In this document: positions 33,344 to 44,305 of the stretch, one piece after another
How positions within the stretch are numbered: the stretch's first letter is position 1
Layout of the letters: each line of letters begins with the position of its first letter
DNA from: Theropithecus gelada
Taxonomy: Eukaryota; Chordata; Mammalia; Primates; Cercopithecidae
Direction of reading: 5' to 3'
Length of the DNA: 64,000 bases
Assembly (NCBI RefSeq): GCF_003255815.1
Contig: NC_037689.1
Coordinates: 147,793,194 to 147,857,193, forward strand
Position numbers and translations under genes: made by a program
The notes under the pieces: model-generated
Told to the model about the DNA's origin: nothing
What the model saw: only the letters and a program-made list of their open reading frames with translations
The model's database searches: none

Positions 33344-33586
33344 ATGATATTGACAATAAAAAGAGAAGACGTTTACCAGTTCAGGGGTGAAACAGGGGCT
33401 ATCACTACAGACCCTGCAGTCACCAAAAGAATAACAAGGGAATACTATGAACAACTCTACACACATAAATTTGACAACTTAGATAAAATGCACCAAGTCT
33501 TCGAAAAGTACAAGCTACCAAAACTTACTCAATATGAAAACAATAATTTAAATAGCCATATGACCATTAAAAATCCAATTGCAGTT
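33344..33586 (+). pseudogene. L1M ORF2 fragment (linker before reverse transcriptase)
   Basis: A frame of about 80 codons resembles the L1 ORF2p segment between endonuclease and reverse transcriptase, including the 'REYYEQLY' type motif about two fifths of the way in. It ends at a stop (33587-33589) and is followed by an Alu insertion. It is a decayed remnant, not an active gene. Confidence 0.8.
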
Positions 33587-33661
33587 TAAAAGTATAACTG
33601 TGAAAAAGAAATCTCCAGGCTCAGATGGTTTGGTTAGAACATCTATCAAAAGTTTAAAGAA

Positions 33662-33962
33662 GGCCAGGTATGATGGCTCATGCCTGTAATCCCAGCGCTT
33701 TGGGAGTTTGATGAGGGTGGATCACTTGAGGTCAGGAATTCGAGACCAGCCTGGCCAACATGGCAAAACCCCATTTCTACTAAAAAAAAAAAAAAAAAAA
33801 AAAATTGGCCGGGCGTGGTGGTGCATGCTGTAATCTCAGCCACTTGGGAGGCTGAGGCAGGAGACTCATTTGAATCTAGGAGGTGGAGGTTGCAGTGAGC
33901 TGAGATCACACCACTGCATTCCAGCCTGGGTGACAGAGTGAGACTCTGTCTCAAAAAAAAGA
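33662..33962 (+). mobile_element. AluS-type SINE inside L1M ORF2
   Basis: Sense Alu with an unusually long A24 run in the middle linker (33781-33804). The flanking duplication is 'aaaagtttaaagaa' (33648-33661) versus 'aaaagtttaaaaaa' (33963-33976). Confidence 0.92.
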
Positions 33963-34362
33963 AAAAGTTTAAAAAAGAATTAAGACTAATTTTACACAGC
34001 CTCTTCCAGAAAACAGAAGATAAAATACTTTCAAATCTATTTTATAAGGCCAGTCTTATCCAATACAAAAGCTGGAAAAAGACAGTAAAAAAACACACAC
34101 ACACCAATATAACTCATGAATATATATAGACACAAATATTCTTTTAAAATATATTAGGAATATATGAAGAGATTTATACAGCATGACAAGGTGGGGTTTA
34201 TCCCAGGTATGCAAGTCTGGTTCAATATTTTCAATCAATGTACTCCATCATATCAGCAGGCTAAAGAAGAAAAATTGCATCGATTAAATCAAAAAAGCAT
34301 GTGGCAAAATCCACCAGGCATTTACAATTTTAAAAACCTATCAGTAACTTAGGAATAGAGGG

Positions 34363-34624
34363 TGTTACAGACTGAATTGTGTGCCCCCCTGCCCAAATTC
34401 ATATGTTAAAGTCCTAACCTCAAATTTGGCTGTATTTGGAGACAGGGCCATTAACAAGGTAATTATGGTTAAATGAGACCGTAAGAGTGGGTTCATAATC
34501 CGATAGGACTGATGTCTTTATAAGAAGAGGAAAAGATACCAGAGATCTCTTTATCACCCCACAACTCTCATTTAAGCTACCCAGTCTGTGATATTCTGTA
34601 ATGGCAGTCCAAGCAGACTAATCA
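34363..34624 (+). mobile_element. MLT1-type LTR with internal deletion
   Basis: Sense LTR from 'tgttacagactgaattgtgt' to '...agcagactaatca'. The middle third is missing compared with about 360-430 bases for other copies here. The flanks agagg (34358-34362) and gaggg (34625-34629) fit a 5-bp TSD in the L1. Confidence 0.85.
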
Positions 34625-34847
34625 GAGGGGAATAGCAACTACATAATACCTATAACTAATGCCATACTTAATGGTAAAAGACTGAACATTTTTCCTCTAA
34701 AGCCTGAAACAAAACAAGGATGTCTGCTAGTACCACTCTTACTCAACATGTCACTGAAAGTCCTAGCCAGCTCAATAAGAAAAGAAAAGGAGACAGCTGG
34801 AATAGATTAGAAAGGAAGAGCTAAAACTGTTCCTACTTGTTGATGAC

Positions 34848-35275
34848 ATGATAGTCTATGTTAAAAATCTTGAGGTATGTATAAAACAAGTAATGAGAGA
34901 GTTCATCAAGGTTGCAGAACACCAGATCAACACACGAAAGCCAACCTTACTTCAGTATACTAGCAACAAGCATGTAGAAACTGTAGTTAAAATCACAATA
35001 CCATTTAAAATAACTCTAAAAGAGAGAGAGAGAAGGAAATATTTAGCTGTAAATCTAACAACACAAGCACAGTATGTTTATGCTGAAAACTATACAACGC
35101 TAATGAAAGAAATTAAAGAAGATCGAAATAAATGGAGAGACATACCATGTTCAGGGATGAAAAGATGCAATATAGTGAAGATGTCAATTCTCCCCATATT
35201 GAAATACAGTTTTAATGCCATTCCTATCAAAATTCCAGCAGGATTTCTTTGTAAATATAGACAATATTATCTTTA
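34848..35275 (+). pseudogene. L1M ORF2 fragment after the reverse-transcriptase active site
   Basis: Just upstream (34839-34847) the codons gtt-gat-gac give V-D-D where intact L1 has the F-A-D-D catalytic box, so the site is altered. The following frame covers the thumb region, with motifs recognisable as L1 ('MKRCNIVKMSILPILKY'-like, about codons 101-117). It stops at 35274-35276 and later frames are broken. Confidence 0.8.
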
Positions 35276-36567
35276 AATTTATATAAAAAAGCAAAGGAAC
35301 TCGAATAGTTAAAACAACTTTGAAAAATCAAAATAAACTAGGAAGAATTTCTCTGCTTGATATTAAGGCCTATTGCATAACCATAGTAAGCAGTATAGTG
35401 TGTTTAGGGCAGAGGGACAGACACTGATATAGATCAGTGAGACAGAACAGAGAATTCATAAATAGACACACACAAATACGCCCAACAGATTTTTGACAAA
35501 GTCGCAAAAGCAATTTAATGGAGGAAGGATAGTCTTTTTAACAAATGACACTGGAGAAATTGGACACCCATAGTCAAAAAAAAAAAAAATTTTGACCTAA
35601 CGGTCACACTTTTTAAACTCAAAATGGATCACAGACTTAAATGTAAAATGTAAAAGTATAAAGCTTTCAGAAGAAAACATAAGCAAAAATCTTTGGAACC
35701 TATGGTTGGGTGAAGAATTCTTAGACTTGACACCAAAATCATAATCTATTAAAAAAAGTAGATTAATTGGGTCACACCAAAACTACTTTGCTCCTGAAAG
35801 GCACTGTTAAGAGGGTGAAAAGACAAGCTACAGATTGGGAGAAAATATTTACAAACCACATATTCAACAAAAGACTTGTATCTAGGATATATAAAGAGCT
35901 CTCAAAAATCAACAGTATAATAATAATAACGACTCCTGTCAGAAGATAGGTAAAACACATGAAGAAACATTTTGTGGAAGATAATCCACAGATGGCAAAT
36001 AAGCACAACCTCATTAGCCATCAAGGAAATGCAAATAAAAACCACAATGAGATATCATTGCACACCTATCCGAATGGCTAAAATAAAAAATATTGACAAA
36101 AACAAATGCTGGAGATGATAACTGGATTATACATTGTTGGTGGGAATGTAAATGGTACAGCCCCTCTTGAAAAGAGTCAGTTTCTTATAAAATTAAGCAT
36201 GCAACTACTGTACAACCCAGCAATTTCTCTCCTGGCCATTTATCCCAGAAAAAATGAAAACTTATTTTCACAAAACTGTACACAAATATTCATAGCAGAT
36301 TTGTTTGTAATAGTCAAAAACTGAAAAGACCTCAGCTATCCATCAGTGTGTGAATGGTTAAACAAATTATGGTACCTCCGAACCATGGATTACTATTCAG
36401 CAATAACCAGAAATGACCTAAGGATACATGCAACAACTTGAATGGATCTCAAGGGCATTATGATGAATGAGGTAAAAAACAATCTATTTATATAACAGTC
36501 TCGAAATGAAAAATTATAGAGATGGAGAACAGATTACTAGTTGCCAGAGGTTAGAGATGGTGGGATT

Positions 36568-36570
<3 letters not shown>

Positions 36571-36599
<29 letters not shown>
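36571..36599. repeat. (TG)14 microsatellite in L1M 3' UTR
   Basis: An uninterrupted TG dinucleotide run lies within the L1M UTR. Such tracts are typically polymorphic in length. Confidence 0.95.
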
Positions 36600-36600
<1 letters not shown>

Positions 36601-36894
36601 TGTGTTTACAGGTGTAACACAGGGAAGATCTTTGTGGTGATGGAACAGTTCTTTATCTTGATTGTGGTGATAGTTACAGGAATGTACACATATGATCAAA
36701 TGGCATAGAACTATACACACATTGTACCAATATCAAATTCCTGGTTTTGATATTGCAGTATAGTTACATTTCATGTAACAACTGAGGAAAACTGGGTTAA
36801 GGGTACACAACACCATGCTGTAGTATCTTTGTAACTTCCTGTGAATCTATATTTCAAAATTCTAAGTTGGAAAGAAAAAAAGTAGGCTCCAAGA

Positions 36895-37142
36895 TGTGTT
36901 ATAGTGGAAAGAATGTGGGCTTTGAGGTTAACCAGTCCTGGATTTGAAGCCTGTCTTGTCTTCTTAGTAGCCAGGTGTGAACTTGGGCAAGTTACCTCAT
37001 TTGTCTGAGCCTTGGTTTCCTGCTCTTTAAAATGGGGCTAATAATATGGCCTATTCCACAGGGTTTCAGGGAGGATCCAATAAGCTGATGTATGTGAAAG
37101 TGCTTGGGTCAGGGCCTGGCCCATAATAAATGTTCAAGGAAA
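36895..37142 (+). mobile_element. MIR SINE, near full length
   Basis: Very complete: 'tatagtggaaagaatgtggg', 'cctggatttgaagcctgtct', 'gtgaacttgggcaagttacc', 'tttaaaatggggctaataat', 'gtatgtgaaagtgcttgggt' and 'cccataataaatgttcaagg'. Confidence 0.9.
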
Positions 37143-37654
37143 TGAGCTACCTAATGGTGGCCTGATTTATTATGACTTTGTACTTGTTTCATTTGTCCTG
37201 ATATGAAAGCAATTCTATGCCTGGCCTTCCTCTCTCCACCAGATAAAAAGCACCTTAGGTGTAGTGAGTGTGCAACATTTGGTTTCATGGCCTGTTTCCC
37301 AAGCCATAGCCTAGGCTCTGCCCTGAGGCACATCCAACAGAGACCTGGAATACAGGCACTGCCAAGGGTGGCTTCTCCAGTAGGTAAACTCTCTTCCCGT
37401 AGCATGGCTCCTGTGTGGATGAGTGAGGAGCTCTGTAGTAGGGAAACGTGGACACAACCTGGCATAAAACATCTGCTTTCACAAGTTCCCTCGGAATATG
37501 CACCCCGTGACTTGGTTGGGCCCCATTAATCATGGCAGGGTTTCAAAATGCACGGTGATAACAGATGTTATTGGAGTGTTTTCATGAGGGATGGTTGGGA
37601 GTAAAAAATAATCCCACTTTCATTACTGTGGTCATTTTGCTTCCCCCACCCTAC
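37143..37654. other. Unassigned sequence
   Basis: No gene recognised. Overlapping frames on both strands (about 37151-37533) have no known domain. Confidence 0.4.
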
Positions 37655-38090
37655 TTTTGCTCAAAAATACCACTTTTCCCTCAAGAGCCCTTCACTGGCC
37701 TTGCAGGTCCTCCCTATCAAGACTTCAACCTGCTTCCCTCCATCTGCTGATACTCCCCTTCTCACACACCTACTCTCCACTCTGGACAAAAGGAACTGCT
37801 CCATCTTCCACAAGTTACCCACTCCAGGCTTTGCCCAGGCTGCTCCCTAGCCCCACATTGCTTTCACTGCACCCTCTATGCTCTGCACAGACCTGATTCC
37901 TGTCCTTCCTTCTAGGCTCTCTCCTACCAGCTCTTCCCCACTCCCTTAACATCTGACTGAGGTCTGTACCAATTTGTGCTTATGGATCCTTATGCTTTCT
38001 TCAGCCCCGCCCCCTGACCTGGTGAGCTTCTGGGCACCTAGTCACTTCTTAGTAAATGAGTAAATGTTTGCTGAATAAGTGCTCAATGCT
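37655..38090 (+). mobile_element. L2-like LINE 3' fragment
   Basis: C/T-rich text ending 'cctggtgagcttctgggcac' and 'gagtaaatgtttgctgaata' plus 'agtgctca' resembles the L2 3' region and tip. The upstream part is only loosely similar. Confidence 0.45.
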
Positions 38091-38810
38091 CATGGCTTGC
38101 ATACAATGAAGAGTGGCCTGAGCTCTGCCAGCCAGCAACTGTGCTTGCAGTGTCCCCACATACGCTGTGGAAGATGGAGACTTTCCAGTCAACATGAAGG
38201 AGGAGCAAAGGCCTGAGAGTGTGAACTCTGTCATTGGTTTGGCAGCCACCCAGGATGCCCCTGGCCAGGAGGTGGCTAGGCAACCCTGGGCTCACAGACA
38301 GCCATTGAGCAAGCCTCATAAAGACGGTCTGTGTCCATAGGCCTGACACATCTGGGCCGGGTGCTTGCAAAGCCAGTTGATATGCTGGAGGGCACAGGCA
38401 GTTTCCTGTGAGTTGTTATGGCCAAAGACCTATCCCTACCCCCACCGCTTTAAGCTTCAGCCAGACTTAAAGATATTCTGTTTGGCTGGTGTGGGCTGAG
38501 AGGCAGTAGATGGGGAAAGAGCACTAGACTGAGAGTCTGAAAATCTAGGACTTTTTGGAAAACAAGTCTAACATGTCATGATCACAACCAAATTAACAAT
38601 GATTCCTCATGAATTCATACTAAAATTATTTGATTTGGATCAGTGCAAACAAGGTTCTCATAGTATCTGTCTCTTTTAGTCAATAACACTCCCTACACTC
38701 TAACTTTTTAAACTTTCTATTATGGAAATATAGAATTGTAGAGAATAAAATGGTATTATCAATCCTTTCTGAAGCATAACTACATCATTATTAGTATACC
38801 TGAAATAATT
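38091..38810. other. Unassigned sequence, partly old repeat-like
   Basis: The 38091-38540 part is unique-looking. The 38540-38790 part ('catgaattcatactaaaatt', 'gatttggatcagtgcaaaca') resembles an old LINE-like repeat that I cannot name. Confidence 0.35.
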
Positions 38811-40265
38811 TATAATTCCTTAATGGTAAAAGAATAAATGCTTTCCCCCTAAGGTCTGGAACAAGGCAAGTCTTTCAGATTTCAGCACTTTTACTCAGCA
38901 TAGAACTGGAAGTCCTAGCAACTGTAATAAGGCAAGAAAAGGAAATAAAAGATATACAGATTGGAAATGAAGAAATAAAACTTCCTGTACTTGCAGATGA
39001 CTTGATCATCTGTGTAGAAAATTCCAAAGCATCACTAAAAATATTCAAGAGCTACTAAGTCAATTCAGCAAGGGTGTAGAATACAAGACCAACATACCCC
39101 AAAATTTAATAACACTTTTATACACTAACAATAAACATGTAGAAACCAAAATTCAAAACACAATACCATTAAAAATTGCTCCAAAGAAAATGAAATAGTT
39201 GGGTATAACCTTAAGAAAACATGTATCAGTATGCCAAAATTTATAAAAAGTTGATGAAAGAAATCAAATAACACCTAAACAAATGGAGAGATAAACCATC
39301 CCTATTCTTCAGTTAAAAGACTCAACATAATGAAGATTTCAATTCTTATGTAATTGATACACAGATTTAGCATAATTCCTATCAAAATATCAGCAAGGTT
39401 TATTTGTAGATCTATACAAGCTTATTTTACAATTTACATGGAATGGCACAGGTTTAAATTAGCTAAAACAATCTTGTCAAAAAAGAATAAAGTGGAAGGT
39501 ATCACTCTACCCAATATTAAGGTTGAGTTTATAGCTCCAGTAATTAAGACAACACAGGATTATTGGAGGGACAGATACATAGACCAATAGAACAGAATGA
39601 AGAACCAAGAAATAGAAAGAACCATAATACCACCCTTCGAATTTTGACAAAATTGCAAAAGCAATTCAACAAAGGAAGGTTTGTCTTTCAGCAAATGATG
39701 CTGAAGCAATTGAATATCCATAAGCCAAAAAAAACCCCACGTTGATCTAAATCTCACAGCTAACGTAAAAATTATCTCAAAATGGATCATAAAAGTAATT
39801 GTGAAATGTAAAACTATAAAACTCAGAAAAAAACAACACAAGAAAAAATCTTCAGGATTCAGGACTACGCAGGGAGTTCTTAGCCATTACTCCAAAAGCA
39901 TACTCCATAAAAAGAAAAATAGATAAATTAGACTACATCAAAATGAAAAAAATCTTGCTCTGAGAAAGACCCTATGAAAATGATGAAGCAATAAGTTACA
40001 GACAGGGAGAAACTCTTTGAAAACTGCAAAGTTTTGAGAACTCTTTATATATTCTAGATACAAGTTCTTTGACAGTAAAAAACAATTCAATTAGAAAATG
40101 GGCAAAAGACATAAAGATGTATTTCACTGAAGATAATCCACAGATGGCAAATAAATACATGAAAAGATGCTCAACATTGTTAGTTATCAATGAATGTACG
40201 TTGTGACCATGATGGGATACCCTACATACCTATCAGAATGGCTAATTTTTTTTTTAAAGGAACAA

Positions 40266-40564
40266 AGCAGAATGGTCTGAAGGACTCAGAACCAGGAGTA
40301 CTGAGGGTAGGAGATCAATGTCTCAGCTCCAGCAGTCAGGCAGCATGAACTCACCCGTTCCACCTTTTTTGCTCTATTCCGGTCCTCAGTGGATTAGATC
40401 ATGCCCACCCACACTGGCAAAGACAATTCATTTCCTTGGTCTACCCATTCACATGCTAATTTCTTCTGGAAACAGCCTTACAGACACAACTAGAAATAAT
40501 GTTTAACCAAATATCTGGCCATCTCGTGATCCAGTCAAGTTGACACAGAAAATTAACCATCTCA
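40266..40564 (-). mobile_element. MLT2 (ERVL) LTR fragment
   Basis: Antisense MLT2. It carries 'ttgctctattccggtcctca', 'taatgtttaaccaaatatct', and 'gtcaagttgacacagaaaat' followed by 'taaccatc'. The outer 3' portion is missing. A sense copy of the same family lies at 41397-42308. Confidence 0.8.
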
Positions 40565-41012
40565 CTAGAAAAGCTCAAGTTTTTACCTTAGCATTGCCAC
40601 TGTGTGATGTTAACATAAAATAAAGTGGAGAACAGGCTTGAAGAAATCCCCTCACACATGAAGCCAGTTAGACCTGGAAAGTGACCCTAACCTTGCTTGA
40701 TTTGCAAACACAGCTACAACTTAACATGGGCTATTTCTTATAATGCCCATCTCAGAGAAAAGTGAAACTTAAGCTAAATTAATTGGTAGCCACCAACTAA
40801 CCTATAATTATCTAACTTGGGATTTCCCAATGAGATAGAGCAAACAAGGCAACTATACACATGTAACCAATCAAATATTTTCTTTGACTTACTTCTGTGT
40901 TCACCCTATATAAACATTCTCCCCACTCCTTCAGTAGAGCCCTAACCACTTTCTGTTTGGTGCTGCCTGATTCATGAATCAATGTTTGCTCAAATAAACT
41001 CTCAAATTTTGT
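40565..41012 (+). mobile_element. Probable ERV solo LTR
   Basis: This block has classic LTR promoter layout: CCAAT at 40867-40871, TATA-type 'ctatataaac' at 40906, and AATAAA at 40993-40998 about 90 bases on. It ends just before L1 sequence resumes. I do not know the family. Together with the MLT2 fragment it is bracketed by 'aaaggaacaa' (40256-40265) and the same string at 41020-41029. Confidence 0.55.
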
Positions 41013-41814
41013 TTTTTAAAAAGGAACAACACTAAGTTGGCAATTATGTGAATAAACTGGATCACTTGTAAATGGCAATTAGAATATAAAATGATATAGC
41101 TATTCTGGAGAGCAGATTGGCAATTGCTTATAAAGCGCTTATAAATTGCACTCCTGGACATTTATTCTAGGGGAAGGAAAGCCTGTGTTCTCACAAAAAT
41201 CTGTTTATGAATGTTCATTGAAGCTTTACTTATAATAGCCAAAATTGGAATCAGCCCAGATATTATTCAATGGGAATGGTTAAACAAGCATCCACATGCT
41301 GGAATACCACTCAACAAGAAAATGAAGCAAACCGTTAATACACACAACAACCTGGTTGCAGCTCCAGAGAATTATAATGAGTGAAAAAGCCAATCACGAC
41401 TGGGCTAAGGGATGCCCAGATATCTGGTTAAACACTATTTCTGGGTGTGTCTGTGAGGGCGTTTCTGAAAGAGATTAGCTTTTGAATTGGTAGGCTGAGC
41501 AAAACAAGTGGCCCTCCCCAGTGCAGGTGGGCATCATCCAATCCATTTAGGGCCCACATAGAACAAAAAAGCAGAGCAATGTTGAACTTGCTGTCTGCCT
41601 GATTGCTTGAGCTGGAACATCAATTATCTCTTGCCTTTGACATTCTTGGTTCTCGGGCCTTTTGACCTGGACTGGAATCTATAGCGTCAGTTCTCTGGCT
41701 TTCAGGTGTTTGAACTACACCACTAGCTTTCCTGGATCTCTGCCTTACAAACAGCAGATTGTAGGGACTTCTCAGCTTCCACAAATGTATGAACCAATAC
41801 CTTACAATAAAGCG

Positions 41815-41915
41815 CTCTCTCTCTCTGTGTATATGTGTGTGTGTGTGTGTGCATGCACCTGTGTGTATACACACACAATTTTATATATATACACACACAC
41901 ACACATATATATGTA

Positions 41916-41956
<41 letters not shown>
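41815..41956. repeat. Compound CT/TG/TA/CA microsatellite
   Basis: (CT)n, (TG)n, a 'gcatgcac' node, (TA)n and (CA)n segments in series, ending in a (CA) run of about 19 units (41920-41957). TG and CA runs in one strand are self-complementary and could fold back. It expanded from the AT-rich tail of the MLT2 LTR. Confidence 0.92.
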
Positions 41957-41960
<4 letters not shown>

Positions 41961-42266
41961 CATATTCCACATCTGCAGATTCAACCAACCATGGATCAAA
42001 AGTATTTGGAAAAAAATGATAAAAATAACAATACAATTACAAATACTACAAGTAAAAATAATACAGTATAACAATATTTATATAGCATTTGCATTGTATG
42101 AGGCATTATAAGTAATCTTGAGATGATTCAAAGTATACCAGAAGATGTACATAGCTTTTATATGCAAATACTATGCCATTTTATATCACAGACATGAGCA
42201 TGCAAGGATTTTGGTACCTGTTGGGGGTCTTGGAACTAATCCCCATTGATACCAAGGGATGAGTGT
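41957..42266 (-). mobile_element. MER2 (Tigger-type) DNA transposon
   Basis: Antisense MER2: 'ctgcagattcaaccaaccat', 'caatatttatatagcatttg', 'gatgattcaaagtataccag', 'atgcaaatactatgccattt', and 'ttggaactaatccccattga' with 'taccaagggatgagtgta'. It is a non-autonomous relic, with no transposase. Confidence 0.88.
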
Positions 42267-42308
42267 ATGTTATATTGGCTGTTTCTCTGGAGAGCCGTGA
42301 CTAATACA

Positions 42309-42863
42309 CACTCACAATTGAATATCTGTAAAACTGGGGAAATAGGAATAACATCAGTGGATTGTACCACAATGTCCATCATTTCATTAGGGTTTCAAAA
42401 TGGTGATATTCTACTTTTCTCATTCCTTCTCATTTATTTGCTGGAATACTTTCATAAAAAGAGACTTCTCATCATCAACTATTTGGTTACCTTTATATTG
42501 GAAAGGCAGGAGAAGTATTTATTTTTCTCCCTTTATTTACCTGTTTTTAAAATAAGGAGTTGGGTTCCCTAGCATCCTTCAAATATGTGAACCAATGAGA
42601 CCAATTTTTTAAACTTTTCACTGTCATTAGAATCTCACAGATTTAAACATATGTGTTCTGCTCCAGTCCTTTGCAGTAATTATTCTTGTTGATGCTCAAA
42701 CTGTCATATATTTGGCCAATGGGAGTTTATACAGGTTGGGTCCTGAGACATTTTGCTGTGATAGTAGTCCTTGACAACTTCCGTTGCTTTCTAGTATGAC
42801 AAGCAGTTCCAGGGTTGTCTGGTACATTTTCTACCCCAGACCTGAAATCAGCCACTTCTCCAA
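42309..42863. other. Unassigned, old repeat-like sequence
   Basis: The part from about 42660 ('gccaatgggagtttatacag', 'agcagttccagggttgtctg', 'gaaatcagccacttctccaa') continues after the AluY ('atggtatttagaaatcaaga', 'ttataggccttttcagaggc'). It reads as one old LINE-like repeat that I recognise by wording but cannot name. Confidence 0.4.
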
Positions 42864-42872
42864 GGAACCTTT

Positions 42873-42905
<33 letters not shown>

Positions 42906-43201
42906 GAGACGGAGTCTCGCGCTGTCGCCCAGGCTGGAGTGCAGTGGCCGGATCTCAGCTCACTGCAAGCTCCGCCTCCCGGGTTCACGCCATTCTCCGG
43001 CCTCAGCCTCCCGAGTAGCTGGGACTACAGGCGCTGCCACCTCGCCCGGCTTTTTTTTGTATTTCTTAGTAGAGACGGGGTTTCACCGTGTTAGCCAGGA
43101 TGGTCTCGATCTCCTGACCTCGTGATCCGCCCATCTCGGCCTCCCAAAGTGCTGGGATTACAGGCTTGAGCCACCGCGCCCGGCCGGAACCTTTGTTCTT
43201 T
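42864..43201 (-). mobile_element. Young AluY (AluYRa-like) with 16-bp TSD
   Basis: Full-length reverse Alu, body plus tail 42880-43185. The identical flanks 'ggaacctttgttcttt' lie at 42864-42879 and 43186-43201. It carries the monkey-type variants 'ctccggcctcagcc' and 'cacctcgcccggc', with a 2-base deletion in 'gcgctgccacc'. Confidence 0.95.
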
Positions 43202-43711
43202 TAATGATAAATGGTATTTAGAAATCAAGATCTGGGCACTAACAGTATCCTTGCCAACAGGTTTGCCATTGTTTATAGGCCTTTTCAGAGGCAGAGGTAG
43301 AAAATATTTTTTAAGACAAAATAATTTATGAATCCATACTAACACTTTCAATTCAGATTCAGGACTACAGGGTTTTTATTTAATCTCTTCCATCCAATGA
43401 AACCAGCACACTCAGTTAATTTTTCCCACAACACATGAATGACAGTCTCAGAATAACAAAAGTAGCACTACTACCAAGAATATGATTACCAAAAACAATT
43501 TAAGATTTTTTTTGCAGTTCTTTTTTTCCTTATAATAAATCCAATTAGGGATGCTCAGTCAAGTTACTATGTATTTAAGTCACTTGAAATAGTTCTCTAC
43601 ACAGATTCTTGATATTTTTATTTTTGTTTTCATTTTACTTTTGATGTTTAGGGACCACTTTTTATGTACTTTAATTTGTTTTAAAATTATGTAAAGGATT
43701 TATGTGGCACC
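43202..43711. other. Unassigned, old repeat-like sequence
   Basis: Continues the unnamed repeat to about 43400, then AT-rich sequence without recognisable features. Confidence 0.35.
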
Positions 43712-44073
43712 TGTTATTGTCTGAAGGTTTGTGTCCGCCTAAAATTCCTTTGCTGACACCCTAGCCTCCAACATGATGATATTAGGAAGTGAGACCTTCG
43801 ATAGATGATGAGGTCATGATGCTGGAGCCCTCATGAACGAGATTAGTGTTTGTATGAAAGAAGCCCCAGAGACCTCATTTGCTGTTCTGCCAGGTTAGGA
43901 CACTGGGAAGTAGACAGTCTTTGACCCAGAAGAGAAGCCTCACCACAAATCAACCATGCTGGCATCCTGATCTCAGACTTCCCTGACTCCAGAACAATGA
44001 GAAATATATTTCTGTTTGTGTAAGCCACCCAATCTATAGTACTTTTTTATAGCAGCCAGAATGGACTAAGACA
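43712..44073 (+). mobile_element. MLT1/MaLR-type solo LTR
   Basis: Sense LTR from 'tgttattgtctgaaggtttg' via 'gatgaggtcatgatgctgga', 'gctggcatcctgatctcaga' and 'gagaaatatatttctgtttg' to 'agaatggactaagaca'. Full length, with TG...CA ends. Confidence 0.85.
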
Positions 44074-44164
44074 CCTCCAAAGCCAGTTGTTGGGAGTGTG
44101 GCCTCTCTGTGGTGGCAGCTACAGCCCCATAATGCAGCCTGGCTCTTTTGGTTTACCATAATTG

Positions 44165-44305
44165 CCTGTTAACTCAGCAGTCTCCCCCACTACATTGTCA
44201 GCTTCATGAAGTAGAGGCAGCAGATGTCTTGTCTACCTCTGTACCCCACTATCTGGCTTGTAGTACATAAAATGGTGCTCAGTAAATATTGACTGAATAC
44301 ATAAA
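44165..44305 (+). mobile_element. L2 LINE 3' tip
   Basis: 'cccccactacattgtcagct', 'cttgtctacctctgtacccc' and 'gtgctcagtaaatattgact' plus 'gaat' is the L2 3' terminus. Confidence 0.75.

Larger units (their letters stand above)
29885..36881 (+). mobile_element. Old L1M LINE, near full length, with four later insertions
   Basis: A composite, inactive L1M. Probable 5' UTR covers 29885-30480 (assignment weaker). ORF1-like sequence starts from about 30500 ('gttagaattatctgacaagg', 'ctgaaagaaaagaactgtca' near 31596). ORF2 runs from about 32700 to 36330 and the L1M 3' UTR to 36881. It is interrupted by an MLT1 (31154-31512), an Alu (32380-32680), another Alu (33662-33962) and a second MLT1 (34363-34624). 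All frames are broken. Each insertion joins clean L1 sequence on both sides, showing they came later. Confidence 0.8.
38815..41396 (+). mobile_element. Second old L1M LINE (ORF2 3' half), interrupted
   Basis: L1 ORF2 from just before the reverse-transcriptase active site ('gcagatgac', A-D-D, at 38993-39001) to the ORF2 end and start of the 3' UTR. It is split at 40266 by a 0.75-kb insertion block and resumes at about 41026 ('actaagttggcaattatgtg'). It is cut at 41396 by an MLT2 LTR. Numerous stops and indels are present. It lies in the same orientation as the L1M at 29.9-36.9 kb. Confidence 0.85.
41397..42308 (+). mobile_element. MLT2 (ERVL) LTR carrying microsatellite and MER2
   Basis: Sense MLT2 starts at 'gactgggctaagggatgccc' (missing roughly its first 25 bases). 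It continues through 'atttctgggtgtgtctgtga', 'gtgggcatcatccaatccat' and 'caataccttacaataaagc'. After a microsatellite and a MER2 insertion it finishes with 'gctgtttctctggagagccg' plus 'tgactaataca'. Confidence 0.88.

Noticed and set aside
41662..42111. 149-codon frame rich in Cys/Val and Thr/His
   Set aside because: It crosses the MLT2 LTR, a compound microsatellite and MER2. Low-complexity artefact.
42880..43185. CpG-dense segment resembling a CpG island
   Set aside because: The CpGs belong to a young AluY. The same applies to the other AluY copies.
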